From positions 81,848-104,746 of the forward strand of contig NW_004798490.1 in assembly GCF_000002075.1 (NCBI RefSeq): a DNA stretch of 22,899 bases. Direction: 5' to 3'. Positions 9,501-17,269 of the stretch are shown here, in pieces (position 1 is the stretch's first letter; each line of letters opens with the position of its first letter). The notes beneath the pieces are model-generated. The model did not search any database. It was not told where the DNA came from and was given only the letters and a program-made list of their open reading frames with translations. This DNA is from Aplysia californica. Its lineage: Eukaryota; Mollusca; Gastropoda; Aplysiida; Aplysiidae. A program made the position numbers and the translations under genes.

Positions 9501-12287
9501 CTGCAAACGGTGCAGTTTTAGCATAAGAAAAAAATTCCAGAGGGCGAACCGCGAGGGTTGCGGGTGTGGTATCACAGCGTCAAAGCTGATTTCCCCGCAA
9601 CTGTTGCGGTTGTGGTAGTGTGTGAATTAACAGTACTCACAAGGACAGAAAAGCGTAAAGACTCAAAATGCTAAATTTTATACACAGTTTAAAAAATCGC
9701 AGGTGTATTATTACACTAGTTGCAATTTACATGACTAGTAAAATCTCATCCTAGAAAAGTTTTTCCAATACATTTTAATCTTAGCACATTCAGTGTCTGG
9801 GGGGCATGAGCAATAATAAAAGGTTTTAAAAAAATTTTACTTCATGTAGGCTACAAATGATCCGTTCCATACATAATGATAACAAATGTTAACTTAAAAA
9901 TAAAATATGTCATTGCTTTCCATGCCACAGCCACAGGACAAACAATCGAAAAGTAAAATGTCCTTAACGTCGGTGGCCTAGTGGTTAGGCTCTCGGACTC
10001 GCAACCGTAAGGTCGTGGGTTCGAATCCCGTCAANNNNNNNNNNNNNNNNNNNNNNNNNNNNNNNNNNNNNNNNNNNNNNNNNNNNNNNNNNNNNNNNNN
10101 NNNNNNNNNNNNNNNNNNNNNNNNNNNNNNNNNNNNNNNNNNNNNNNNNNNNNNNNNNNNNNNNNNNNNNNNNNNNNNNNNNNNNNNNNNNNNNNNNNNN
10201 NNNNNNNNNNNNNNNNNNNNNNNNNNNNNNNNNNNNNNNNNNNNGGGATATGCGCTATACAAATGCTATCTATTATCATTATTATTATTTTAAAAATATT
10301 TTCTAAAAAAATATGACACGTGAATAACAATAATTTTGGAGTAAAAAGCTTTTCTGAGGAAGAATCAGGAGTCTAATTTTTCATAAATCCATGGAAACAT
10401 TTTATTTCTGACAGCTGTAACAGAGTTCAGGACTGATCCGACTTCTCTTGACTTAAATATGTAAAACTAAGACTTGACTTTTCGATCCCAACCTTCCCTG
10501 AAAGTCCAGCCCTCAAAAACAAACAGTCCAACAAAACAATATACATGAAAATGTCAAACCTCTTGAGACTTTCCGACTGGTACCATTGTGAGAATTGAGT
10601 TGTCAGCAATCTGATAATCGTCAAAGGTGAAAGCATCACGGAGAATCTGACCCTTGTGGCGGAGGCGAAATGTGTGATCATCTTTGCCAAGCTCGTACAA
10701 AGTGTGAAGTAACTGGGCTCGAACTCGTGCCACAGAGTCTCCAGGCTGAGCTGTTGTGACAAATGTTTTGTGCTGAAGAAGAAACATAAATAACCATAAA
10801 ATATAATCACTGTTACTAAACTATATAATATATCAGAAAAAAATAATACAGTTTGAGAAAGGACTTGACTTGTTGGCACACTTAAATTTGACTACTCACT
10901 TGGGCACATGCTTTAAGAGGCATGTATTTTGAGAGTTATGAATATATTCAAGTAGCATCATGTAAAGAAATTTATCAGAGCCCTTAACATGTAAAAAAGC
11001 ATATAAGTAAACCTTCATATTTTTTTCTGAATAGATTTTACCGCATCCTAATATAGGCCTTGCTTTTTAAATTAGGCCCCTGGTCGGGCCTATAGAAAAA
11101 TAAAAAATTGACACAATATCAGGCTGAAGGGCCGCCAGAAAATGAATTTATGGAATAGAGCATTGAGCTAAAGACTAGATGACAACTATATGTTGTCCTA
11201 TTGACCTCACTTGGCCGTGACAGTTTTTGTGTCAAACTTGTTTTTCCATAGCCATTCCTAGTCTGTAGCCTACCCCAAAGGAAGTGGCTATCCTCACACG
11301 GGGTGAGGATAAAAATATGATTGACCTTCTCTCACCCCGGGTGAGACTTGCCAGCGTTGGCTATTCTCACCCAGTGTGAAACAAGACCTGTTTTTCCTAA
11401 TTTCGGAAAACTGTCTATCGATTTGGATGATCAAATTATTGACAAAAGCAAAGAAAAAATGGCGTTATAGCACAAAAGTAAGCTAATTTGGTCGTCTACA
11501 AAAATGCTACGGCTATTTAACTTTTCAAATCAAGCCGAACTACGCCGGTCACCATTTTGGTTTGCCAGAAAGTTCTCGCAAGTTCTCCTCCACCTCTCTC
11601 CCTCTCTCCGTCTCTTTCTGAATACTGTCTCGGTGTGGACGATCAAATTGACAAAAACAAAGATAAAAAATGATGTTATAACACAAAATTAAATTAATTG
11701 GTCGTCTACAAAGATGCTACGGCTATTTAACTTTTTGAATCAAGCCGAACTACGCGGACGCCATTTTGTTTTGCGAGGAAGTTCTCGCGCTACTCCTCTC
11801 TCTCCTCCGGACCCTACCCCCCCCTCTCTCTTGTACTTTAACTCACTGCCTACAGAAAAAATTGCACGCTTTCAACACAAGGGCGCTTGAACGTTTGTTC
11901 ATGGTGAACGCTATCACTGGTTGGCCTAGGCTGTCACAGTGAACGCACACCGGGTGAGAATAGCCAAAAGGCCTGCATGCGCTATTCTCAGGGTGAGAAT
12001 AGAGGTGGCCTACCCCAAAAGAAAACAAATGTACGTGCTTCCTAATTTCTAAAAATCTACAGCACAAAATAAGACTAACATATAGTCTAACTGTCGAGAG
12101 AACTAAAGGGAAAGATCGGGGGCAGGGGCAAAATCTATAGGCCTACTGGGGTCCCCAGGTCGGGTGATTTAATTTGAGTGAGGAAGTAGATGATAGATCA
12201 CACTAATAATTAGTACAGGGAAACCAAATGGAGCCCCCATAGCTGTAAACGTACCGGGAACGCTTTATTCTTCACGTAGATAATCAT
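97..12287 (-). CDS. Ubiquitin-like, four-helix membrane, armadillo-repeat protein (spliced, 3' end off window)
   Basis: Eleven coding exons: 12255-12287, 10560-10772, 8210-8353, 7539-7693, 6770-6863, 5665-5808, 5316-5392, 4870-4959, 4026-4125, 1550-1698 and 97-224. All junctions are GT-AG and the phases agree throughout, giving 442 residues before the window ends. Seen: a ubiquitin fold (1-80), an acidic linker (83-130), hydrophobic segments at about 131-147, 151-166, 186-212 and 231-255, and armadillo-like repeats from about 285. The start has an upstream in-frame stop and A at -3. Known: ubiquitin-like domains on membrane proteins (TMUB1/2, HERP types) recruit cytosolic partners, and armadillo repeats bind peptides. 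Inferred: an endomembrane scaffold or quality-control adaptor with both ends cytosolic. I recognise no named orthologue; the reaction, if any, is unknown. The gene model is solid, the function is not. Confidence 0.88.
566..620. repeat. AAT microsatellite
   Basis: About 17 copies of AAT with a few interruptions, inside intron 10. Open reading frames through it are low-complexity artefacts. Confidence 0.9.
1248..1271. repeat. ACA microsatellite
   Basis: Eight ACA units preceded by a C-rich stretch (1195-1235), in intron 10. No other signal. Confidence 0.9.
1550..1698 (-). CDS. Coding exon 10: third armadillo-type repeat
   Basis: Residues 351-399 plus part of Gly400. Acceptor CTGTTTATAG, donor GTGAGA, ending phase 2. 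It begins with the end of repeat 2 (FVESGG), then VQTLSAVLYSPSPRVMQEAA, VALYSIVSDSDENKQAVI and RDHG, a near-canonical armadillo repeat. As in exon 8, the intron lies in the boundary Gly codon. A minisatellite begins 18 nt upstream of the acceptor. Confidence 0.9.
1717..2035. repeat. AT-rich minisatellite, about ten units of 30-37 bp
   Basis: Units run CACAAAAGGGGTAATAATA and then AAATAATTTTTA, with variants TAAAAGGGGTAGTAATA and CACAAAAGGAGCTATGATA. In the middle the CACAAAAGG and TAAAAGGGG types alternate, so the recent expansion may have been in two-unit steps of about 64 bp. Read on the gene's strand, each unit supplies T-rich sequence and CCCCTTTT, and the array ends 18 nt before the acceptor of exon 10. 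Confidence 0.88.
2086..2175 (+). repeat. Diverged dispersed repeat, copy 1
   Basis: Shares AGGTCCTAAATTTTTTTCTT and flanking sequence, with small gaps, with 7747-7845 in the same orientation. An old interspersed repeat of unknown family in intron 9. Confidence 0.5.
2364..2972. repeat. Inverted-repeat pair in intron 9
   Basis: Left arm 2364-2419 and right arm 2917-2972 are reverse complements with few mismatches. The core, 2385-2402 against 2935-2952 (GAAAGGTACCAAAAGTCG), is an exact 18-bp match. The arms enclose about 500 bp of AT-rich DNA with no coding potential. This fits a degraded hairpin-type DNA transposon (MITE), but no clear target duplication was found. Confidence 0.65.
3432..3708. 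repeat. CA microsatellite, TA tract and 15-bp G run
   Basis: An imperfect (CA)n with TACA and GACA variants (3432-3597) runs into (TA)n (3599-3629). A G15 homopolymer follows at 3694-3708. All are in intron 9. The minus-strand Cys/Val-rich reading frames here are artefacts of the repeat. Confidence 0.92.
4026..4125 (-). CDS. Coding exon 9: second armadillo-type repeat
   Basis: Completes Gly317 and encodes residues 318-350. Acceptor TTTTTTCTCCAG, donor GTATGT, ending phase 0. It reads LEVLTKLALSRDEVTQEHAV then EALAEILTIPSIQ, the usual armadillo order of two short helices and a longer one with Ala and Leu at buried positions. The repeat is finished by the first residues of exon 10 (DTFVESGG). 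Confidence 0.88.
4297..4334. repeat. TTC microsatellite in intron 8
   Basis: About 13 TTC units after a short T run. On the gene's coding strand it reads GAA. Confidence 0.92.
4870..4959 (-). CDS. Coding exon 8: first armadillo-type repeat
   Basis: Completes Lys287 and encodes residues 288-316 plus part of Gly317. Acceptor CTGTTTGCAG, donor GTATGA, ending phase 2. The pattern KRAAAYDLAAMATSSDDNKF followed by RIVAEGG is the second and third helix of an armadillo repeat with its closing Gly-Gly. The intron cuts the second Gly at the repeat boundary. Confidence 0.88.
5316..5392 (-). CDS. Coding exon 7: juxtamembrane helix
   Basis: Residues 262-286 plus two bases of Lys287. Acceptor TTTGTTACAG, donor GTAAGT, ending phase 2. 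The sequence (FIERFLVQEREIEQV, then MMMAKSGK) reads as an amphipathic helix leading from the membrane into the armadillo region. No motif beyond that. Phase agrees with exons 6 and 8. Confidence 0.88.
5665..5808 (-). CDS. Coding exon 6: luminal loop and membrane helix 4
   Basis: Residues 214-261, phase 0 at both ends, acceptor TTTTTAG, donor GTGAGT. It opens with a 17-residue polar loop, DCSNWTYRGYC at its centre, holding an N-glycosylation sequon (Asn219-Trp-Thr221) and two Cys nine residues apart that could pair. Helix 4 follows (about 231-255, Leu-rich), then RNFKIE, whose positive charge fits a cytosolic exit. Confidence 0.9.
6448..6612. repeat. TG microsatellite
   Basis: About 165 bp of (TG)n with a few TA and C interruptions, in intron 5. 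A LINE/SINE-type tail begins about 60 bp downstream (6671). Confidence 0.95.
6671..6727 (+). repeat. LINE/SINE 3' tail fragment
   Basis: Reads GTGCTTAGACCC, then TTTTGCGCTATATAAATTAA and an ATT-rich end. It matches the tail of the CR1/L2-like LINE at 14315-14380 (minus) and of the SINE at 10245-10290. The body of the element is not recognisable upstream. Confidence 0.65.
6770..6863 (-). CDS. Coding exon 5: membrane helix 3
   Basis: Completes Leu182 and encodes residues 183-213. Acceptor TTTCCTCAG, donor GTAAGT, ending phase 0. After KIH, the stretch from about 186 to 212 is hydrophobic and contains three Cys and one Pro (FCIGVLIASVLCFVPSMYFC is its core). This is the third predicted membrane crossing, running cytosol to lumen in the topology proposed for the whole protein. 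Confidence 0.9.
7539..7693 (-). CDS. Coding exon 4: membrane helices 1 and 2
   Basis: Residues 131-181, acceptor TTATGCAG, donor GTGAGT, ending phase 2 inside a Leu codon. Two hydrophobic stretches (about 131-147 and 151-166) are separated by only HWYS, so they probably form a tight hairpin. A soluble stretch (PTYSRIGGFVGNTSH) follows and would face the cytosol if the N-terminus is cytosolic. Aromatic residues, especially Trp, are frequent at the helix ends, as expected at a membrane interface. Confidence 0.9.
7747..7845 (+). repeat. Diverged dispersed repeat, copy 2
   Basis: Partner of the copy at 2086-2175, reading AGGTCCTTAATTTTTTCTTA at its core. It lies just upstream of exon 4, in intron 3. 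Confidence 0.5.
8210..8353 (-). CDS. Coding exon 3: cytosolic linker
   Basis: Residues 83-130, phase 0 at both ends, acceptor TTCTTCAG and donor GTAAGC. The segment is hydrophilic and rich in Asp, Glu and His (SSDFNFDGYNHG, then a likely helix around KHALEAEVHTFDRREHMV). It joins the ubiquitin-like domain to the first membrane helix. No family motif recognised. Its place in the protein rests on phase and on the hydrophobic exon that follows. Confidence 0.85.
9968..10290 (+). mobile_element. tRNA-derived SINE interrupted by assembly gap
   Basis: A tRNA-like head carries box A TGGCCTAGTGG (9974-9984) and box B GGTTCGAATCC (10018-10028). The body is lost in Ns. The 3' end (from 10245) reads TATGCGCTATACAAATGCTA followed by an ATT-rich tail, the same tail type as the LINE at 14315. 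It sits in intron 2. RNA polymerase III heads with a LINE-like tail are the standard SINE plan. Confidence 0.8.
10035..10244. other. Assembly gap, 210 N
   Basis: Unsequenced bases inside the SINE of intron 2. Reading frames crossing it are meaningless. Confidence 0.99.
10560..10772 (-). CDS. Coding exon 2: body of the ubiquitin-like domain
   Basis: This exon gives residues 12-82. The acceptor is CTTCTTCAG and the donor GTTTGA, a weaker site than the others in this gene. The body shows ubiquitin landmarks in order: a P-G-D turn, an amphipathic helix (VARVRAQLLHTLYEL), then FRLRHKGQIL-RD, FTFDDYQI and SILTMVPV. By eye, the residue at the ubiquitin Ile44 position is Arg49 and that at Lys48 is Gln. 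The domain ends VPVGKSQE with no diglycine, so it is a built-in domain and not a conjugated modifier. Confidence 0.9.
11268..12023. mobile_element. Hairpin-rich composite repeat element in intron 1
   Basis: Near-identical 16-bp direct repeats (GCCTACCCCAAAGGAA at 11268-11283, 15/16 identical at 12008-12023) bracket the unit and could be a target duplication. Inside are perfect hairpins TATCCTCAC/GTGAGGATA (11289-11311), TCTCACCC/GGGTGAGA (11330-11346) and CTATTCTCA/TGAGAATAG (11982-12002). An inverted pair, 11359-11378 against 11946-11965 (19/20), encloses two tandem 210-bp units (about 11420-11629 and 11630-11839). No transposase is visible; it looks like a foldback or MITE-type element. Confidence 0.6.
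11420..11839 (+). repeat. Two tandem 210-bp units
   Basis: GTCGTCTACA at 11491 recurs at 11701, followed in both by ATGCTACGGCTATTTAACTT, CAAGCCGAACTACGC, CCATTTTG and GAA/AAGTTCTCGC. Divergence is moderate, so the duplication is old or the units come from an older array. They lie between the inverted hairpins of the intron 1 element. Confidence 0.8.
12255..12287 (-). CDS. Coding exon 1: start codon and first beta-strand of the ubiquitin-like domain
   Basis: This 33-nt exon encodes MIIYVKNKAFP and ends at a GTACGT donor, phase 0. It lines up with MQIFVKTLTG of ubiquitin, and exon 2 continues at the ubiquitin KTITLEVEPSD position (KTFVTTAQPGD), so the fold is complete only when the two are joined. 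The ATG has AAC in front (A at -3), and TAA is in frame 12 nt upstream, so this is the first codon. The exon is too short to appear in an ORF search. Confidence 0.85.
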
Positions 12288-12367
12288 GTTGAAAAGTTAG
12301 GAGAATAAAAAGCTAGGATATATAGATGTGCATGTGCTCGTAGCAACTCTAGCTAGCAAAGAAATAT

Positions 12368-12394
12368 TCAGCTCCACAGCACACAGTCCGCCAT
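12368..12394 (-). promoter_or_regulatory. Possible upstream ORF in the 5' leader
   Basis: An ATG in strong context (CAACAACATGG) opens an eight-codon frame, MADCVLWS, that stops 81 nt before the gene's start codon. If the leader extends unspliced to here it would be an upstream ORF that lowers initiation at the main start. The transcription start is not visible, so this may simply be untranscribed. Confidence 0.3.
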
Positions 12395-13125
12395 GTTGTT
12401 GACATAAATACCAAGGTAAAGAACAAGCTATTACTTTGCCAGTTTTTCTTGCGCGTGAAAGCAACCATTTTATGCAGACCCAACGTGTGAGACAGTTGGA
12501 TTTTAGTGCTTGGATGTATTAACAATAAAAACAAACATTTATTTGTCATTGAGCATATGAATTAAAATCCCATATAGACTTGAAGCCAAGTTTTTGTCAA
12601 TATAAGTAAATAATCTAAAAAGGAGATAACTCTGTCTTCAGACCACATCTACGTTACAGCCTATCTGATTTAACAAAGTTGTGCCTGCCCCATGCAACAC
12701 ACATTGTGAACTATTAAACTATTCTCTGTTATAATATTCCCATTCCTTTGATCTATTACGATTCTCTCCTTTTCATTTTACACATATTCTTCATTAATGG
12801 TTGAATACGGTAGTAGGCTTACATAATGTTACAACATGGATTTCCATGACGTAGGCCTATAATTGTATCCTGTCTGAATGAAAGAAATATATACGACATC
12901 CTAATCATATGATCATGGTGATGGTAGGTGACTTTGACAAGAGAAAATATTGAAAACATTTGAGACATGTTGATAATAATTAAGCTACAACTTCCATTCC
13001 CAACATCGAATTATATAATCTTGATATACAGACAAGTTGCCAAGCAGGCATATTGACATGAGCTACCTTGTTTATTATGCTTCTCCTGTCCCATTGCCAC
13101 ATTGGTTATCATCAATATTACGGTT
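12395..13125. other. Region upstream of the membrane-protein gene; no feature recognised
   Basis: It should contain the promoter and 5' leader of the minus-strand gene, but no CpG island, clear TATA box or spliced leader exon could be picked out. Confidence 0.4.
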
Positions 13126-13266
13126 TTCTTCTTCTTCTTCTTCTTCTTCTTCTTCTTCTTCTTCTTCTTCTTCTTCTTCTTCTTGTTTTTCTTCTTCTTC
13201 TTCTTCTTCTTCTTTTTCTTCTTCTTCTTCTTCTTTTTCTTCTTCTTCTTCTTCTTCTTCTTTTTT
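13126..13266. repeat. Long TTC/GAA tract
   Basis: About 45 TTC triplets with a few TTTTTC and TTG breaks. It lies about 0.75 kb upstream of the gene's start codon and reads GAA on that gene's strand. Long GAA/TTC tracts can form triplex DNA and impede transcription. Confidence 0.95.
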
Positions 13267-13569
13267 ATGATTATTATAATTTATTTTATGATTATTGTTC
13301 TTATGATGATGATTTTATGCCTTATAACTCCAATTAAGGTTGAAGTCTTCAACTTTTTTTCGTTTTGTTCTTATCGTATAAATACAACAATATTATGAAC
13401 TACAGCTTGCTTACAGCAAAATCCATGATGATGATGATTTGTGTAAATCACTATATATTATGATGAAAATTTTCTTAAATAGCTCTTGCTTAGTCGCGTA
13501 AAAAAGCACTTCAATAATATGCATATTTTTTAATGTGCGTCTGCAACTGCTCGTATGGGATGGGTCATG

Positions 13570-13570
<1 letters not shown>

Positions 13571-13613
<43 letters not shown>

Positions 13614-13615
13614 TT
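13571..13615. repeat. ATTT microsatellite
   Basis: Eleven perfect ATTT units. From 13616 to 14312 I see only AT-rich DNA, a (GTTT)n at 14076-14099, and a near-perfect 12-bp hairpin (AAAGATTATCC pairing with GGAGAATCTTT) at 13711-13746. Confidence 0.92.
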
Positions 13616-14314
13616 AAATTTCATTAACTCTTTTTATTGCTGGTAGCTTTCACACGGTTGCCCAAGTTGGTTTCTGTCGGTGTTTGTTATTTTTATTGAT
13701 GCGGTGAGAGCAAAGATTATCCTCGACTCGTGTGGAGAATCTTTGGTGAGAGGATATTCTATGCAAGGGACTGAACCAAAATGAGAGGTACGCATTTTGC
13801 CAACAACTAGTTACATCCCGTGAAATGACCCCGGCATCTGTAAAAATAATTCTAACTGAACTCTTACAAGTCGTAAGTCTATTCCCCGCTTTGTCGCAAC
13901 AACAAATGTGTTATGTTTACCTAATCATATTCAGTATAAAAATAAAGGTTTCAAAATATGATAAGTATGAATTGATATACCAACTACAATTCTTAGAAAA
14001 GAAGAATTACATTTATGTAATTGTTTAGTAAGGTATAATGAGAACACAGTTGTGCAGTAAAGCAGATGGTATGGTTTTTGTTTGTTTGTTTGTTTGTTTT
14101 TATTTTGCTTTTATTTTATTTTGTTTTTATTTTATTTTATTAAAATTTATTTTGGGGTGAATTTTTTTTCTTTTTTTTTAATTAAAAAAAAAAACCAACA
14201 TCATCTTAGTTAGCATTTCTAAGAGTTATTGATTATTGTCTGTTTGCGTAGGCGACATTGATTTCTAAGCCTCCACTTTGTTTGCGGTAGGTCTGACCTG
14301 AGACTTAGTTATGA

Positions 14315-15130
<816 letters not shown>

Positions 15131-16254
15131 ACAATTTTAAGCATAAGGCCTACTATACTGTATACTGTTATACGCCTTCAGGCAAGGGCTTTGAGTCCCA
15201 CGAAAGAGATTAGTTGTGAAATCAAATGCAAAGTTATGTCAGAGATCCAGTTTTCTCTACTGAGCTACGCAACGTCAGAAAATTAATGAACTTTTCGGTC
15301 ACACATTAGAGCACAGATGCTTCTTTGTTTCGATCATTCCGAGCATGTTTCTCAAGCTTATGTCCGGATTATGAGATAAGCCTTTGGTGTTTCCGCGCGC
15401 GGGCGTACTCGGTAGGGATAAATATTTCATTTGGGAGACAGATCAAGATCTAGGCGAGAGCAGTAAGTGAGGCAGCTCTGGGAGACCTCTGAAGGTGTTA
15501 GCGACAAGAAGAATGGGCATTAAGGTCTTGTTTTGACAGAGATTAACCATTGAGAGACAAAACGAGTAATATATTAGTTGCAGTAAAGAGTGCTGACCTC
15601 TTTTCTTTTTCTTTAATGCGATGAGATATTTCCTGTCGTTTATGGGCATTTCCCATATCCTCAAAAGTCACAGACTTATTAGCTCACACGTTTTTTCCAT
15701 TAAAAAAAATTATTTCTCCTTTCCTGCACCCCTTTCCCCACAAAAAACAGCCCCAAAACAGCCCCCCCCCCCCCCAAAAAACAACAACAACCAAACAACA
15801 ACAACAAAATAACAACAACCAACAAACAAACAAACAAACAAAAACCAACAACAACAATAACAAAAAAAACAACAACAAACAAACAAAGTAAAGAACAAAC
15901 CAAAAAAAAAAAAGAAAGAAAGAAAAGACCTAACCAAACAAACAAAACCATGCATGCATAATATGCCCGACTCGCCACTGTCACATCTTTTCTCCCGACA
16001 CATTCCAACAACTGTTTCTGTTTGATTTCAAAGTTTATTTCAACGTTGTAGGATCAATAAATGAGGCGGAACTGCTTTAAAAAAATATAATTTCTTTCTT
16101 TTTTTTTCCAATTCTAATATCGAAATTAACATTTTTCTTCATGTCCCTCTTTCTGCCCTCCTTTTGAGGAGTTTTACAAACCAGTCTATTCTTTGATGAT
16201 GTTGAGCCAATCTTTCCTTTGCCGTCTTCTTATTCGATTACCTTAAACAGTAGC
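15131..16254. other. No gene recognised; AC-rich low-complexity tract
   Basis: 15740-15930 is a C run followed by AAC, AAAC and A-rich repeats. A short GC patch (CCGCGCGCGGGCG) lies near 15391. Reading frames here are short or low complexity. Confidence 0.6.
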
Positions 16255-16256
16255 GA

Positions 16257-16775
16257 AAGGGGCTCTCGTGGCCTAGAGGTTAAGGTGTTCGCCTCAAATT
16301 CAAAGATCCCGGGTTCGAATTCGGGTAGTGACCAAAACATTTTCTGCTCTAAAATTGTCTCCTTTCACCTCTGCTCTTGCTATCTAGCAATGTTCTGTCG
16401 TCTGCTTTCGTGTCCACTTTCTGCCCCACCCCCTCACCTTTTTTGCCCCCTCCTCTGGGCTCCTGACTCTTTTGCAGCCTTTCTACTACTATTCCTTTGC
16501 TCCTTCTTACTGCTGTCTTTCAGCCACACCCCTGATCTTCTGGTGGGAAAGATCTACACCTAGCCTTCTTGGACAAGGGCGAAAAATCTCGGAGGGCCCG
16601 TGTTCAAGTTGTGCACGTTAAAGATCCCTTGGTGGTCTAAAATGGATAAAAGTAGACTTTGGCCGCCACCGGGGCAAAATACAAAATTTCCCACATACTG
16701 AAAAATGTGTCCCGCGCGACCATATGACCTTATGTAGTTGCAAGCGCCGTAAACACTTACCAAGCAAACAAAAAC
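16257..16775 (+). mobile_element. Long tRNA-derived SINE
   Basis: The head has box A TGGCCTAGAGG (16269-16279) and box B GGTTCGAATTC (16312-16322). A pyrimidine-rich middle (16360-16510) follows. The body contains GTGCACGTTAAAGATCCCTT and GGCCGCCACCGGGGCAAAAT, and the 3' end reads AAGCGCCGTAAACAC with an (AAAC)-like tail. The tail differs from that of the SINE at 9968, so it probably depends on a different LINE. The head does not fold as a working tRNA: the acceptor arms do not pair. Confidence 0.75.
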
Positions 16776-17083
16776 AGCAGAGGAGATGACTCCGACAGCA
16801 GCCTACCCTTCATAATAGTTTTGCAAGGCTTCCATGTCGGGTAGCGTGCCCAAACAAGGCATTAAGCTTTCTCGTTTTTACCCAAACCTAACTAGTAGTG
16901 GTCCTTTTGGTTCAACTTTATTTTCAGTTGTTATCTGCCATCAATAATCCTCTTCTATTTTCTACTATAACTAGTTAACTAGTAATCTTCTTAAATTTTT
17001 AATCTCAAAGGATTTGACCTTTCTTTCGGTTTCAACTATAATAATATTATTAGGTAGTGTTTGGGCTTCGTGGCTACAGAAAG

Positions 17084-17269
17084 ATGGAAAGGGCAAGTGA
17101 AGGATTTGTACAGCCTGAATCTGATCTGGAAGCAGATCCTGGTGTTGTTCCCGATTTTGTAGTTTTGGACATGGCAGCTGTTGCTGATATTTTTCTGGCC
17201 CTAACTTTATATGACGATATTCCATCTTTTATTAATAACGAACCAAGATTTAAATATTCGAATTCATAA
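17084..17269 (+). CDS. Small unsupported reading frame
   Basis: A 61-codon frame from an ATG (MERASEGF) to a TAA, with acidic and hydrophobic stretches (PESDLEADPG, VVLDMAAVADIFLALTLYDD). Composition is protein-like, with no low-complexity bias, but I recognise no family, no splice partner and no promoter. It may be a scrap of a mobile element. Confidence 0.15.
   Translation: MERASEGFVQPESDLEADPGVVPDFVVLDMAAVADIFLALTLYDDIPSFINNEPRFKYSNS

Noticed and set aside
9978-10330. Frames running through the N block
   Set aside because: Artefacts of unsequenced bases.
10900-10923. Alternative first exon encoding MPLKACAQ with a GTGAGT donor, minus strand
   Set aside because: It is in phase with exon 2, but its start context is weak, the intron would be only about 125 nt, and it fits the first ubiquitin strand far less well than MIIYVK at 12255-12287.
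12309-12320. TATATATCC as a TATA box for the gene
   Set aside because: It is only about 25 nt ahead of the start codon, which would leave no 5' leader.
13037-13398. Poly-Ser, poly-Leu and poly-Phe frames
   Set aside because: Three frames of the same TTC tract.
15684-16011. Minus-strand frames rich in Phe, Leu, Val and Cys that look like membrane proteins
   Set aside because: They translate the AC-rich low-complexity tract.
16257-16332. True tRNA gene
   Set aside because: The internal promoter boxes are good, but the acceptor arms do not pair and a SINE body follows.
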